Source of the DNA: Paramecium pentaurelia
Lineage: Eukaryota > Ciliophora > Oligohymenophorea > Peniculida > Parameciidae
DNA length: 64,000 nt
Reading direction: 5' to 3'
NCBI GenBank assembly: GCA_905183005.1
Contig: CAJJDO010000021.1
Location: forward strand, 194,773-258,772
In this document: positions 1 through 12,027 of the stretch, one piece after another
Position numbering within the stretch: the stretch's first letter is position 1
Layout of the letters: each line of letters opens with the position of its first letter
Made by a program: the position numbers and the translations under genes
The notes under the pieces: generated by a model
The model's input: only the letters and a program-made list of their open reading frames with translations
Told to the model about the DNA's origin: nothing
Databases searched by the model: none

Positions 1-1574
1 TGCTTATCCAGCAGATTTTTCTACATTTGCTCTTTCATCATTTAATTATTATTCTAATTATTTCAATCTTTTATTAAAATCATTTTTAATTTATTCAATC
101 TCTTAAGAATGATTGTTTTCTAAATTTTTAATCTTATTTTCAAATTCTTCCCTTAATTCTTTTAATTTTAATTCATATTCAGTAGTAATTTTTTATATTT
201 TTTCTTCATATCTTTTTATTAATTCTCTTTTTTCTGTTTCAATTTATTCAATTTTATTCAATAAATTTTTTTCTAATTCTCCCATTTAATTTTTTGCTTA
301 ATTTTATAATTTTTCAATTTCATCTTCTAATTTTCTAACATTTTTCTTTAATTCTTCTATTTCTTTTAATTTATCACTATTACTCCTATCACTTGCATCT
401 CTAACAGCATTTAATTCCATTTAAAGCATATCTGCTTTCTTTTATAATTCATTTAATTTAATATGAAGTTCTCTAATTTCAAAATCTTTTGATTTAAGTT
501 ATTATTCAAGATCATTTAATTATCTAGTTAATTGTGTTTCTTTCATTGATCCATCCTATTAATAAGCATGTAATTATTATTTAAGATTTTCTATTTAAGA
601 ATTAAGTTACTTAATTTTGTCTTCTAAATCATTATTAATCTATTTTAATTTACTATTTTCATTTTTTTATGTCAATATATCAGTTTAAGATTGTTAATAT
701 TTTTATCCAATATCCTTTAGATCAAGAGTCAATTTAGCAATTTAATCTTTAAGTTAATGTATTTCATCTTAAAGATTATGGTTATGTTTTGTTAGATCAT
801 CTTTTTGATTTTTAAGATTGGTAACTTCTTATTTTAGTGAATTTATTTCATTTTATAATGATTGCAATTTTTAATCAAAATTTTGCTTCATCAAATCTTA
901 TAATCTATCTTAAGCCTCTTTAGATTTTCTCTTTTCTTCCTCTATTTTTTTCAATAAATCATCAATTTCTAATTATTATTTTTGAAGACGTCTATCTTTA
1001 TCTGCAATTTAATCATCTTATTCAAGTTTTTTTCTCATCAATGAATCATATTTGTCTTTCCATTCTTTAATAGTATCTTCTAATTATTTTTATGATCCTC
1101 TTCTTAATTCTTCTTATTTCATAATAACTTTGTCAACTTATTTTGAAAGATCATCAAATTTTTATTTTTAAAATTCTGTTTCCTTCTAAATTTCTTTTAT
1201 CTTCTTTTCATACTAAGTTACAAGACCTTATTCTTTCTCTTCCATTCTTTTTCTATATTATGAATATTCAATCTATGCAGTTTATTTCTCTACTTGAACT
1301 TTTTCTTGAAGTTGTTTTAGTTCTTATTAAATATCATCATTTTTGCTTTATTTATCTAATGCTTACTTATAAGTAAGAACAATCTAATTGGCACTTAGAA
1401 ATAAATATGAATTTGATACTCTTTTACAATCTAATCCATTTCTTATTCATATGCTTAAACAACTGCTTTGAGATTACTTTCATATTCATCATTTTTTGTG
1501 TTTAAAAAGAAGATAACTTTAGTGAGTTAAGCAATCTTTTTGCAAAGTCGATGGTGGAGTTCGCCTAAGTCCAT
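1..1574 (-). CDS. FAM184-like coiled-coil protein, C-terminus beyond window
   Basis: With TAA/TAG read as Gln, the minus strand is open from an ATG at 1572-1574 to the left edge, over 500 residues. Near the N-terminus (about residues 11-31) it reads KKIAQLTKVIFFLNTKNDEY, closely matching the conserved opening block of animal FAM184A/B (KKIAQLTKVIYALNTKNDEH). The rest is long heptad-rich coiled coil with many K, E, Q and L residues. FAM184 function is poorly known; a structural or ciliary role here is only a guess. One frame change near residue 50 is best explained by a 44-nt GT...TAG intron at 1384-1427, unusually long for this window, so that junction is less certain. The gene runs off the edge, so its full length is unknown. 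Confidence 0.8.
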
Positions 1575-2092
1575 CAGTTAATAAATCAAATTATTAAATT
1601 GGATATAATAATAATCATAACTGCAGTAATTTGAATAGAATCTAATCTTTTCCTAAGATTTATATTTTATATTTATTCTTTACTTGAACCCTACCTTATA
1701 TATATAAGGGATTTAATTATATAATATAATTAGAAAAGAAGAAGGAATTTAAATTATAATATTTTGAAGTTCATTAACATCATGAACATTAATTTTCTTA
1801 TCATCCTATTAAATATTTTCTTTATTCTGATTAATTATTTAAATTAACATAAATAAAAGAACAACAAATCTCATATATAATTATAAACATTGAAATTTTT
1901 TTGAAATTCTTATTAATTTATGAATAATAATACTATAAATACTTTAATTAATATTCATCATTTAGAAAATTGATTATATTTATCAAAATAATTTATAAAC
2001 AACATCATTTTTATATGAGAATTTAGAAACTCTTTTAAAACTAACATTATATTATGAATGAAATTCTGATTTTATGTTTAATTGATTATTAA
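1575..2092. other. Intergenic, no gene seen
   Basis: AT-rich spacer between the FAM184-like start and the 3' end of the acyl carrier protein gene. It should hold the FAM184-like promoter, but I see no recognisable motif or RNA gene. Confidence 0.5.
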
Positions 2093-2492
2093 TCATTATT
2101 TAACTGAAGTTGAGTTCCTTTAAACAACATATTTGTAGAATACAGCAATTGCCTCACCCACACCCTTAATTCTTTCAGCTTCTTCATTTTGTATATCTAA
2201 AAATTCATTTCTTAAAATTATTACCAAATCCAAAATTTTCTTCCAAAGCTACAACCATTTCAACTGCATCTAAAGAGTCAAACCCTAATTCTTCAAATGT
2301 AGCCTATATATGAAATATCTCTACTTTATCTGATAATTTATCAACTTTGCATTTTGCAGCAGATTTCATTACTTAAAGTACTTTTGCTGTAACTTCTTCT
2401 AATAACTCCTTGTTTTAGATTGTTGAGCAGAATCTGAAATTTCTACATTAGAATCCCATAGGGTTTATAAGACGAAGAGCTCTGACAAACAT
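2093..2492 (-). CDS. Mitochondrial-type acyl carrier protein
   Basis: A 116-residue protein in three exons with 28-nt (2197-2224) and 21-nt (2304-2324) introns, both GT...TAG. The core reads EELGFDSLDAVEMVVALEENFGF, with the serine of the DSL motif being the 4'-phosphopantetheine attachment site of acyl carrier proteins. The first 35 or so residues (MFVRALRLINPMGFQCRNFRF...) are basic and hydroxylated with no acids, typical of a mitochondrial presequence. Known roles of this family are type II fatty acid and lipoate synthesis, and a structural place in respiratory complex I. The C-terminal helix (IKGVGEAIAVFYKYV) follows the family pattern, so the gene looks intact. Confidence 0.93.
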
Positions 2493-3366
2493 TATTATGA
2501 ATAATTAGATTTTATTTATGGATTTTGTGGTTGTTTTAGACTTATTTTTTATATTTTCTATGTCATTTATTACTTCAATAAAGTATGAAATTTTGTATTG
2601 AATTATAAAAACTACTCTTTTTACATTCTTAAAATTAATACTTTTTACAAAATTATAATTCAATATAAGCAAGATTTATATTGAGTTATTTAGTTAGACA
2701 AATAATTTTAGATTTATTATATTATTTCTATTAGTTTATAACAGCATATTTATTAATATTTATACATCAAACATTTATTTCAATTTTATTAACATAATTA
2801 GATAATCATTTATTATGAATCATTTACTAAAAATATATAATAGTATATGGAAGGTTAATGATAAAATGAATATTTTGATAATGATTTTTTATAAGTTTAA
2901 AAATAATAAATTTCAACCACTTTTAATTTTTGAAAGTTAACTTGATTTGAAATAAAAAATAATATAAATATCAAAAAATGAAGGGATTCTGTAATTTTTA
3001 GAAAATTCTTCTTCATTTTAATAGATTGAATACATAATCAATGAAAGTATAGCTAAGAATGTAAGAATTTTCTGAAAATTTTTAGAGCTAATTAATAAGT
3101 GAATAAACAATTCAGATTTAGTTCTTTGATAACTTCATTGTAATACTTTACATTTAATAAAACAAATACAATTGGAGTAATTGAATTATTGGAAAGTAAT
3201 TAGTTTAAAATATTGACTTTAGTTAACAAGATTTTAATGTAATTAGAAGTAGAGAATTGGATTCGAAAAGGGAATCAAATTTGATATATTGTGATATTTA
3301 ATATAGATTTAAGTCTTATATTATTCAACATGAAAAAGTTGTTGATATTTAGTTAGAATTAATTTT
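2493..3366. other. Intergenic, no gene seen
   Basis: About 870 bp between two divergent genes, with composition and stop density of non-coding DNA. It should contain both promoters. I see no RNA gene or clear repeat. Confidence 0.5.
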
Positions 3367-4842
3367 ATGAATAAAATAACTTCATCAGATCGAGAATAAC
3401 ACACCCATTATGTAGAATATCCTATGAGATGGGTGTAATTAGGACTCTTTTTGTTTGCACTGCTTTCTAATATCATGTTTGGATTTTCATTATCTCCAAT
3501 AGTAAAGGAGATGTCAATCATCTATGATGTAGATAGTAGGTATATATTTATATATAAAATAGATATTTGTAATTTTTAACAATAAGCTTCACAGTATTTT
3601 CAGTAATAATGATCATACCTGGAAATATTATTAATGAAAAATATGGAATCAGAATTAGTATAATGATAGGTATGATAAATAACTAATTAGGATGTATTCT
3701 TACATTTATAGGATCAGTGAGTGCAATGCTAATAAATGTTTCATTTTGGTTTTTCTTTTTGGGCTAATTATCATCTTTAATAGGATTTCCATTTAGATTA
3801 ATAAGTGCATCTAAATTTGTTGCAAATTGGTTTTATCCTGAAAAAAGAATATTGATTATGGTAATTATTGCATTGTGTTTCAATGCAAGTTCTGGGATTG
3901 CAATTAAAATCCCATTAATTATTTTGGGAGATTATGAAATTAAAGATATACATACATAAGCTGAAATTGATGAAGGTAGAAGATTGATGCAAAATTTAAT
4001 GATATTTCTATTTGGTTTAATGGTTTTATTATGTATTCCACCAATATTCTTTTTTAAAAGTAAAGCACCAACACCACCTAGTTTTACAGCTTCAGATGTA
4101 ATTGATATAATTTTAATTATAGTAATGTATAAGAGTTGATTATAGAAAAGCTGGTATAATTGTAGCCAAGAATTTTGATTTTATGTATTTAACAATTGGC
4201 TTTGCATTTATATTAGGAACTATTACATTATTTACATTATAAATGGAATATCTAATTAAACCATTTGATTATACTTTAATGGATCAAAGTAATTTAGTTC
4301 TTGTAGGTGTAATTGCTGGTTTAATAGGAGATATTTGTGTAGGAACAGCAATAAAAAAACTTAAATCTTTCAAATTAGTATTAAGAATTTGTAATGCTTT
4401 AGTAACAGTGTTATTTGCTATTTTGATTATAGCAATACATGTGAATAAAACATTTTTCTTTATTATGTATTTTCTTGTTTGTGGATGTTCAGCTATTATG
4501 GCATTAACTTTTGAATTTTCATGTGAATTATGTTTTCCTATGAGTGAAAATACTACTATAGCTATGTTAGGATTATTTGGTAACCTTATTAATTTTTTAT
4601 AAGGATTGCCAGAGATCTTAATATTAAAAGTAAATATCAATATAAATATTTAAAAGGGTGATAACAAATTTTGTTCTACTGTAACTATGGTATTAATGTT
4701 TTGTTTAATTGCTGGAGCTAATTATTTTACAATGAATGTAGATGAAAATTTGAAGAGATAAAAAAAAGATTTTTAAGAAGATGATGAGGCAGAAAAAAGA
4801 GAAAATGCAATTAGTATGTTAGAATAATCTATATTAAATTGA
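3367..4842 (+). CDS. FLVCR-like major facilitator transporter
   Basis: A 475-residue multi-pass membrane protein in three exons (introns 3540-3562 and 4098-4122, both GT...TAG). The start MNKITSSDREQHTHYVEYPMRW followed by GLFLFALLSNIMFGFSLSP matches the first helix of the FLVCR group, whose members open with a short soluble tail and RW. Further family marks are ASKFVANWFYPEKR, equivalent to the ATWF...R loop, and FNASSGIAIKIP. Characterised animal members export haem or move choline and ethanolamine; the substrate here is unknown. About 12 hydrophobic segments fit a full MFS fold. A charged tail of about 40 residues follows the last helix. Confidence 0.88.
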
Positions 4843-5257
4843 TTTAATTTAAATATTCCAATAATAATTTAAATGTTGAAGAGATTCTAATATATATAGA
4901 ATTTCTTATCAATGCATATTATTTAATATATTATATATTTAAAATTATATAAATTATTTTCAAATTTCTGATTTTAATATAAAATTCTAGTTAAAATACT
5001 ATATAAATCAATTTCATTTAAATATTTAGAAATTGACTATTAAACATAAAACATGATTAAATCCTTAAGTCTTTTAAATCTAATAATCTATATATTATAA
5101 TGAATAATAAAATATTATAAGAACAATTTAATAATTGTTAGGTTATTGTTACAAAATTTGAGACAAATGAAATAAGAGAAGTCCTATTATAAGTATATGA
5201 AAATGAGCAATATGATTTTTATTTCTATTTATTGTGTACTATATATTAGATAATATA
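4843..5257. other. Intergenic between convergent genes
   Basis: AT-rich spacer between the convergent transporter and eEF1B-gamma genes. A 50-codon forward frame starts at 5100 but runs into the opposite gene without any family similarity, so I do not call it. Confidence 0.5.
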
Positions 5258-6609
5258 TCATCTAAAATAATACAAAGCTCTTGCTGTTAAGCCTTAGACC
5301 TTTGATTCATCTTCAGTCTATTAAAGCCAGTATTCTTCAAACAAGGCTCTATCTTCAGGTTTAGATGCATCAAGCTTTGTAAGTTAAAGATACTCGAATG
5401 TTGGATGATCTTTCTAGAAAATTAGAATAAATCAATACCAAATATTATGGGACATCAACTCCTCTCCAAATCCAAGCACCACTAATTTCAAGATTTGGAA
5501 CATCTCCATAAACACCATGAATAGCAAATGCCCATTTCTTAAAGTGTGGATCTGCTCTTTATAAAAATCCATTGCAATTGTTTCTAAAGGAAATGAGAAC
5601 TTTTCCTTCACCTTCTGCCTTAATATATTTGACAATCCAAATAGACCATCCTTATGAATCAAAGACATTCCAGAAGTGTTAGAATTCAGCAGCTTAATCT
5701 TTTGATGCTAAGAATTATCTCTTCCAATCATCAATATTAAAAGTTGATGGTGGTAATGTATCAAATTCACAGACTTATTTTTTTGGTTTTTCTTCTTCAT
5801 CATCATCAGCCTTTTATGGTTTTTCCTCTTTCTTTGGCTTTTCTTATTTTTATTATTATTATTAAGGTTATTTCTCTTTCTTTTCCTTCTTCTCATGATG
5901 TTCATGACCATGGTGTGCAGCAAATTGCAATGCAGGGAATGGCTTCCTTGTATATCTTGTTCTTCCGAATAACTAAAAATTAATTGTTTAAATACATCTA
6001 AGAAAGCTGGAAGTTCTGATACTTATTTATACCATCTGACAATGTTCACTAACTTAGCTCTATCATCATCTCCATAAAGGAATTAGAATATTCCTTAAAA
6101 GTATGAAGCTAAATTAATATCAGCTATTGTTAATTGATCACCAACCAAGTATTAATTATTGGCAAAATGGGCTTCCAATACTCTAAATTTCCAATCCATT
6201 TCAGCATGAGCTTAAGTTGCTTAAGCTGGATTGATTGGAAAATGTCCAAGGACTGGCAATAAGAGTTAAATCAATTATGGTTCGATCTCTCCAGATGCAA
6301 AGTCTAACCATTATTTGACTTTGGCTTATTGGAATTCATTAGCTCCAACCAAAGGAGTTCCTCTGACTACATATTAAAGGATAGCATTGCTTTCAGTCAA
6401 TACTCCTTCTGGGGTCTCTAGGACAGGGACCTTACCCAATGGATTCTTAGCTAAAAATTCTGGGGTCTAATGTGAATAAAAGTATTTTATACTTCTAAAT
6501 CTTTCCATTCTAAGAGTTGGGAAGCAACATCAACATTGGCGAGTTTAGCAGCTACAAGGATTTTATTTGCTCTAGGATTGCCAGAGATATAATTAAGTTT
6601 TAAAGACAT
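5258..6609 (-). CDS. Translation elongation factor 1B gamma
   Basis: A 425-residue protein, the usual size for eEF1B-gamma, which anchors and organises the eEF1B nucleotide-exchange complex for eEF1A. Four exons are joined by introns at 6467-6492, 5973-5995 and 5414-5438 (23-26 nt, all TAG). Residues 1-80 form the thioredoxin-like GST domain (NPLGKVPVLETPEGVLTES), then the helical GST domain to about 190, then a Lys/Glu/Gln/His-rich linker, then the EF1G C-terminal domain (TFNIDDWKRQ, FDSQGWSIW, HGVYGDVPNLEISGAWIWRG). All landmark blocks are present in order, so the gene looks functional. Confidence 0.96.
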
Positions 6610-7252
6610 CTTAAATCTTAAATTTATTTATTTCAATAGTAATTAAATGACTTTGTTTTCTACAATTATTTTTTTTATCTAAAACAATAGAATAAATATA
6701 AGTCTTATAATTCTCTATCTACTAAAATGAAGCTATAAACTTTATAGAACTGTATTTAAGCTTTCCCCTCTTAAAAACAGCTAACAGTATGAAAATACTT
6801 GTAAATATATACTGATATAATTTAATCAGAATGATCCTGTTAATTGACAATTTCCTAAATACAAGCCATTCCTAATGTTTTTATTTTATTTTTAATCTTC
6901 TTAAGATATAAAACAAGGTTTCAGTATTTAATTTGCCATTCTTTAATTTCCAAAACTAAAATATTCAATGGTTATCTATATATCTTTTTTTATGGAAATG
7001 AATCATTGACAAATTGTTGTAGATTTTCCTCCTAAACACTCCGATATTTACATATTTTCTGTTTAATTTAAACAACTACTTATTTAAATTAATTAATAAT
7101 AATTTACTTTTAACTTTAAAAATTAGATGATATAATGAGAACTCTGATTTTCATAGAATTACATTAGATTGTAATTATTTTTAAGAAGAAATTTTGTGTA
7201 AAATTTTTTTATAATTTAAATATTAAAAGTGAATTAAAAATCATTTTTGTAA
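6610..7252. other. Intergenic, weak open frames only
   Basis: About 640 bp with slightly higher GC around 6720-7060. The longest minus-strand frame there is under 40 codons (reading GLYLGNCQLTGSF near its end) and has no recognisable domain. It could be a decayed exon or an untranslated region; I cannot support a gene. Confidence 0.4.
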
Positions 7253-9032
7253 TCAACAACCTGTCATTGAATCTAGATCTATAAAACTTATTTTGATTTA
7301 ATTTTAAAAATGTTCAATTCTATTTGTTAATCCATAATGAGATAAAAGAAATTTGATAATTGCTAAAACCAAACAAGTTGATTTGCTTGAATCTATAATT
7401 TCTAAAAAGTTAATATACGAATCCATAATTCTTTTAAAATTTTAATCATCAAATTAGATTTTCTTTTTTTAATAATATTTATTCTCTTGAAGCAAATGAA
7501 CTAAATTTTATTTAATCTTAAAGTCTTCTGCTTCAAAATAAAACTCAAAGAATCTCACTTATTATTAATATTATTCAAATATTTTAATTGTGACTTTTGA
7601 TTTTGTTTAGGATTATATATATTTAATTAGATTAACACATATAAACATAACAACTTGGAAAGATGATTGAAAAGAACATTATTCTTGTTTAAAATTAATT
7701 TAAATTGATTTTTTGAATATTTTCTTGAGTTGATCTTCCACTTTATTAATACTGACTTAATTTCTATTTTCTACATATTTACTGGCATTTAACCATATAA
7801 AAGCTGCATTAAAGTAATTATAATCATCTATTAAGTTATGAAGATTAGAATATTTAAAAGAGATTGCAGTTGTAGTCTTTTCAATAAATCTTAGAGATTT
7901 ATTTGTTAAAGATCTGAAATAACTTTCAACGGCAAGAAATTTTTTCCAAATTTCCTTATTTTTTTATTTCTCATTTTAGAGAATCATTATAATCATTTTT
8001 GAATCAGATAAATAGTATTCCACTAATTTCACCTTTAAATATCTTCCTGTTTTTTATTAATATCCTACATATGTATAATATAAAGAATCTTTAAGACTAT
8101 TCATTGTATCAAATTTGCAAATCTTAGTGCTCAAAAGTTATCGAAGTATGTCTTCTAAAGTAATTTAACCTGATTATGTTTTCTATGAACTTGTTTATTC
8201 AATTTAAGTCTATTTTAAATATGAATTATTACATTTCTTAAAAATGAACGAAATTCTTAGTTATTTTAAATCATAAATTCAGATTAAGCAGCTTTAGATT
8301 ACTGTACTAAAAATAATTAATCTTAAGATTTATCGAATTGAACAAACATAGTCCATTTTTTAACTATTTTATCCATAATTTAAAACCATTTCATATTTTC
8401 TCTATATTTTAAAAAACTCAATCTCTTATTTCTTTCTTGTTCCCTTCTACAAAAAAACACTACCACAAATACAATGAATATTTAAACAGTGATATAGGCT
8501 CCATTTGGACTTGAAAAATCAAATCTAGATATATGCCATGCCAAAATACCAATCATTGTTATTGTCTAAAAACACAATATTGTTCCTTATAAATATATGC
8601 CTATTTTAATGAATCAATAAATACATATATGACTAATTGCTGCAAAGAATCCATAATACCATTAATATTTGTAATACATTTATGGTACATCGTCCTAGTT
8701 TTAGTTCAATGTGAAAATGTTATAGATAATTGTCACAGTAATTTGTAAGAAAGGGTAAACAAAATTGGAAAATTAAGGATATTTACTAACAAAATATCTT
8801 GATAGCATGACAGGAATGCCACAAATAAGACCATACAAAGCATAATAATAATTTGATTCACTAATGAAGGATAAAACAATAAATGTTCCAACAAACTAGG
8901 AATAGTTATTTTATTTACCAAAATGAGGGTTGTTAAAGTCTTATATTCATTTATCATATATGGTTAATAATTTAATCTATATTCTTACTCTATTTCAGGG
9001 ACAATAAATGTGAGGAACATTTTGTGAAGCAT
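7253..9032 (-). CDS. Membrane protein with degenerate histidine-kinase ATPase domain
   Basis: A 569-residue protein in four exons (introns of 23, 24 and 23 nt, all TAG). The N-terminal 200 residues hold about six hydrophobic segments; a middle segment (about 290-400) has a PAS-like and then a helical pair. The C-terminal third looks like a HATPase_c domain with lost catalysis: NLIKYIQ stands where the N box NAxKYT is expected, and CLVLAIIKFLLSHYGL stands where the G2 box GLGLAIxKxLxxxHGG is expected. The G1 glycines are absent. I infer a non-catalytic sensor or scaffold derived from a hybrid histidine kinase. A shorter relative lies at 60058-61521, sharing the opening pattern L-T-F-x5-E-Q-x-Y. 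Confidence 0.7.
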
Positions 9033-9429
9033 TTTAGTAACAAATAATAAATAATGATAATTGAAAATTAAAAATTTAGATCTTTAAAAATTAATTCTTA
9101 TCTATTATTAAATGAATTAAGTTAAGAATAAGTAAGAATTCATTAAACAATATTACATTATCCATTTTATATTTTTTCATTAATTTTAATGTATCAACAT
9201 TAATGTTCAGCATAATTAATTTCCTTCCTATTAGTATTAAAGAAATAAAAGTGAGTATTTTAAGAAATATAAAACTTGAAAGTTTTTATTGGTTAATTAT
9301 TTAGAAATATAATATTTAATTTATTGAAGAAAATTAAATCTTTATATGCAGTTTTTATTATTTAAAGAATAATAAAAAAAATTTATATTATCATTTTTTA
9401 AATACAATTTATTTATATATTTATGTAAC
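9033..9429. other. Intergenic, no gene seen
   Basis: AT-rich spacer between two minus-strand genes. It must carry the promoter of the histidine-kinase-like gene and the 3' end of the channel gene, but I see no distinct motif. Confidence 0.5.
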
Positions 9430-12027
9430 TCAAATCTATAATTCTTAAATTGATTAATTTATTGTTTAACAATAATTTGCTTACTCTTGATTTTCAGTTT
9501 AATTTTTAGTTTTTGTTTTAGTTTTCAATTTGTGAATAAACTCTTAATGCAATGGATAAATTTATTTTTTATTAATTAAAACCTATATTATATAAGAAAT
9601 TACCTTCAAAAATTTAGAAGTGATTAATGAATTTGCAATTTATTCTTATAATTCAAATTACTTGTTTTATTGTTATTTATTAACTCTATTGAAATATTTT
9701 AACATTTTCTTATTTTATAAATTATTAGTTTTTCTTTTACTTATTTATAAAATCCATTATTCAATTTCATTCTACATTGTAACTGGATTTCGTTTTCCAT
9801 AATCATCCCATATAAATATTTGATTATCCTCAAATGTTGATTCTGTTTCAGGTTCCTCCATTTTAATAAAATTATCAAATATTTAATCCACTGGAAATAA
9901 ATACTGAGCAATCCCCAAACTCAATTGAAACCAAACCAAATAATGTATTTCATTTTACAAAAGAAACTACCAAATACAATTTCCAATAGAAAATAATAAA
10001 ATTGCCAATTCTATATAAGTATCTACTTATTCATCTGCTAACTAACTACCTATTGTTGGACCCTTAGAATAACGATAAACTAATAAATATTTTTCAACCC
10101 AATAATTGATAATTATAAAACCTAAAGATATTAATACACCTAAGGGAATGAGTTGAGCATAAAAAAAGGATAACATTAATGTTTTTGTTATTGTTGCATA
10201 TTTTTTTGATAAATCTCCAGTTTATCCTTCAAAAAGTAAATTAGCTTCCCTTTAAGTTAAGGCACAATTCTATCCCTAATTTTATGATTTTCTGATTAAA
10301 TATTATCTATAAAAGAAATATGGATCCAATAAATTAAATAACCATGGAAATATGGCATTCATTATAAGAACTAAATAAATATCAGATATTAATCCTCCAT
10401 CTTTCCAAGTTTATGTTAATATATCTTGATCATTTAATGCTATATTTACTAAAAGTGGTATAATTGCTGTATTTATAAATTGAGCCTATTTATTTATTCA
10501 ATTATTACTATGCCTAATTTATTAGCAAAACTTATATTGAATTCTGTCTAAGTTGAATGCAACTCCAATGCTACAAACTTTTTTATTAATAATCCCATTA
10601 TATTATTTAGTATTGAAATTATTAAAGAAGCTAACAATCCAAAAGCTGTTATGTACAATTCAATTGAAGTTGATCTACTTTTTTTATCAGATTGATTTAA
10701 TTTATCCTTTAATTATATCATTCAATACTTGATATACAGAAACACCCAATATAGATCCAAAACATATGGCTAAGATAAATAAAGACCCTAAATTTGTTAA
10801 AATTTAATATTTAAACTAAATTAAAGGGTTAATACCTAAATTTTCCCAAATTACATCTCCTGGCTCTGGTGCTCTAATTACATGAGGGGTTTTCACTTAA
10901 AATGTCTTAGTTGATTCTAAAGGATAGAAAAATAGTAATTTTTAGAGTATATACTAAAATTTTGTTTATGTGTGATATTTCCTTATTTACTTTGCTTAAG
11001 TCGAAGTATTATATGTAATAAATGCTACACCACTAAATTTAAATAATTGAGGATTTTGTTGGAATTATATAATTTTAGTATTGATTTCATCCAATTATTA
11101 TTCTAGATTTTATGTTTATGACCCCATAGAAAGATTTTATCTATTAAATTTCAAATAGATAAATTTACTATTCAGATAAAATTGATGTTATTCTTAATTC
11201 ATTTTCAATTTTAAGTTTAGTTAATTAATAGTATTCTTAAATATCAAAACCTAATACAATTTATATAATATTTAATTTTGAAATAGAAGATCCATTTAAT
11301 TTAACTTCTGAAAAGTAATTTTAAATCTCTTATTTAGTTGAGGATATAGGTAAATTACTTATTTGAATGGAGTAATCAGATATTGAGATATTCTTTTCAT
11401 CTATTTTTGTAGCTATAATATTCAAACGTCTTCTATAATAGATTGAAAAGAAAATCATAGCTAAAATATTAAAGATGTCTAATCCTAACAAAATAACATC
11501 AGGTGTTCTAATATTGGAAATAATAGAATACCTAGAGCTATTAGTAAGTGAGTAAGTGTTATAATAATTGAGTTTGCAGACAGAAGAATTAATTTCACAT
11601 TGTGTTCCATAATAATTATTTAATGCATTATACAACCCAGATATTAAACTAAAATATGATTATGATATTGTTACAAATTTAAAAATAGTAAAATGGCTAC
11701 AAATATAATGAATTCAAAGAATAATGGTACTCCTGCTCCATTAAAAGCTAGCTCTTCATTTTTACAGCAATAACTTAGTTATGATTCAATTATAGGAAAT
11801 CCACAACAAGGACAATATTCGATATTGTCTATGTTTTCTATCTCTTTCGAATAACTAAATTTATTCGCTTTCTTTGAAAATCATCTAAAATTTATTACTG
11901 CATGATTTTTAGCTAATTCAAAGTTTGGAGGTCTTCTGAAAGGCTCATACTCATCATTTTATTCCTCTTAAAGATTCATATCATTAATTATAGATTTTAA
12001 AAACATATAATTATATTGTGATGACAT
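9430..12027 (-). CDS. OSCA/TMEM63 (CSC1-like) channel family protein
   Basis: An 816-residue model with seven exons. Family marks, in order, are SDYSIQISNLP (the RRM-like start of the cytosolic domain), FSGVAFITY, IRAPEPGDVIWENL (family: APxPxDIxWxNL), a helical run with HSTQTEFNISFANK, and FPWLFNLLDPYFFYR then LTQREANLLFEG. About 10-11 membrane helices fit. Characterised members are mechanically or osmotically gated cation channels; that role here is by family. Introns: 27 nt 11872-11898, 26 nt 11649-11674, 28 nt 11141-11168, 22 nt 10707-10728, 23 nt 10486-10508, 21 nt 9583-9603. The first and fourth end in AAG, not TAG; without the first, TGA at 11881-11883 would stop the protein at residue 50. 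The tail after the last helix is long and charged (about 130 residues). Confidence 0.82.

Noticed and set aside
1681..1720. TTGAACC near a TA-rich hairpin as a tRNA T-arm on the minus strand
   Set aside because: No D-arm, anticodon arm or acceptor pairing could be found around it.
4284..4640. Opposite-strand open frames inside long genes, such as over the FLVCR-like and eEF1B-gamma genes
   Set aside because: They mirror genuine coding frames and have no family features.
5100..5300. Forward frame MNNKILQEQFNNC... before the eEF1B-gamma stop
   Set aside because: It overlaps the opposite gene, shows no family similarity, and such lengths are common by chance when only TGA stops translation.
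6900..7020. Small minus-strand frame in the 6.6-7.2 kb spacer
   Set aside because: Under 40 codons, no domain, and no frame continuity through a plausible intron.
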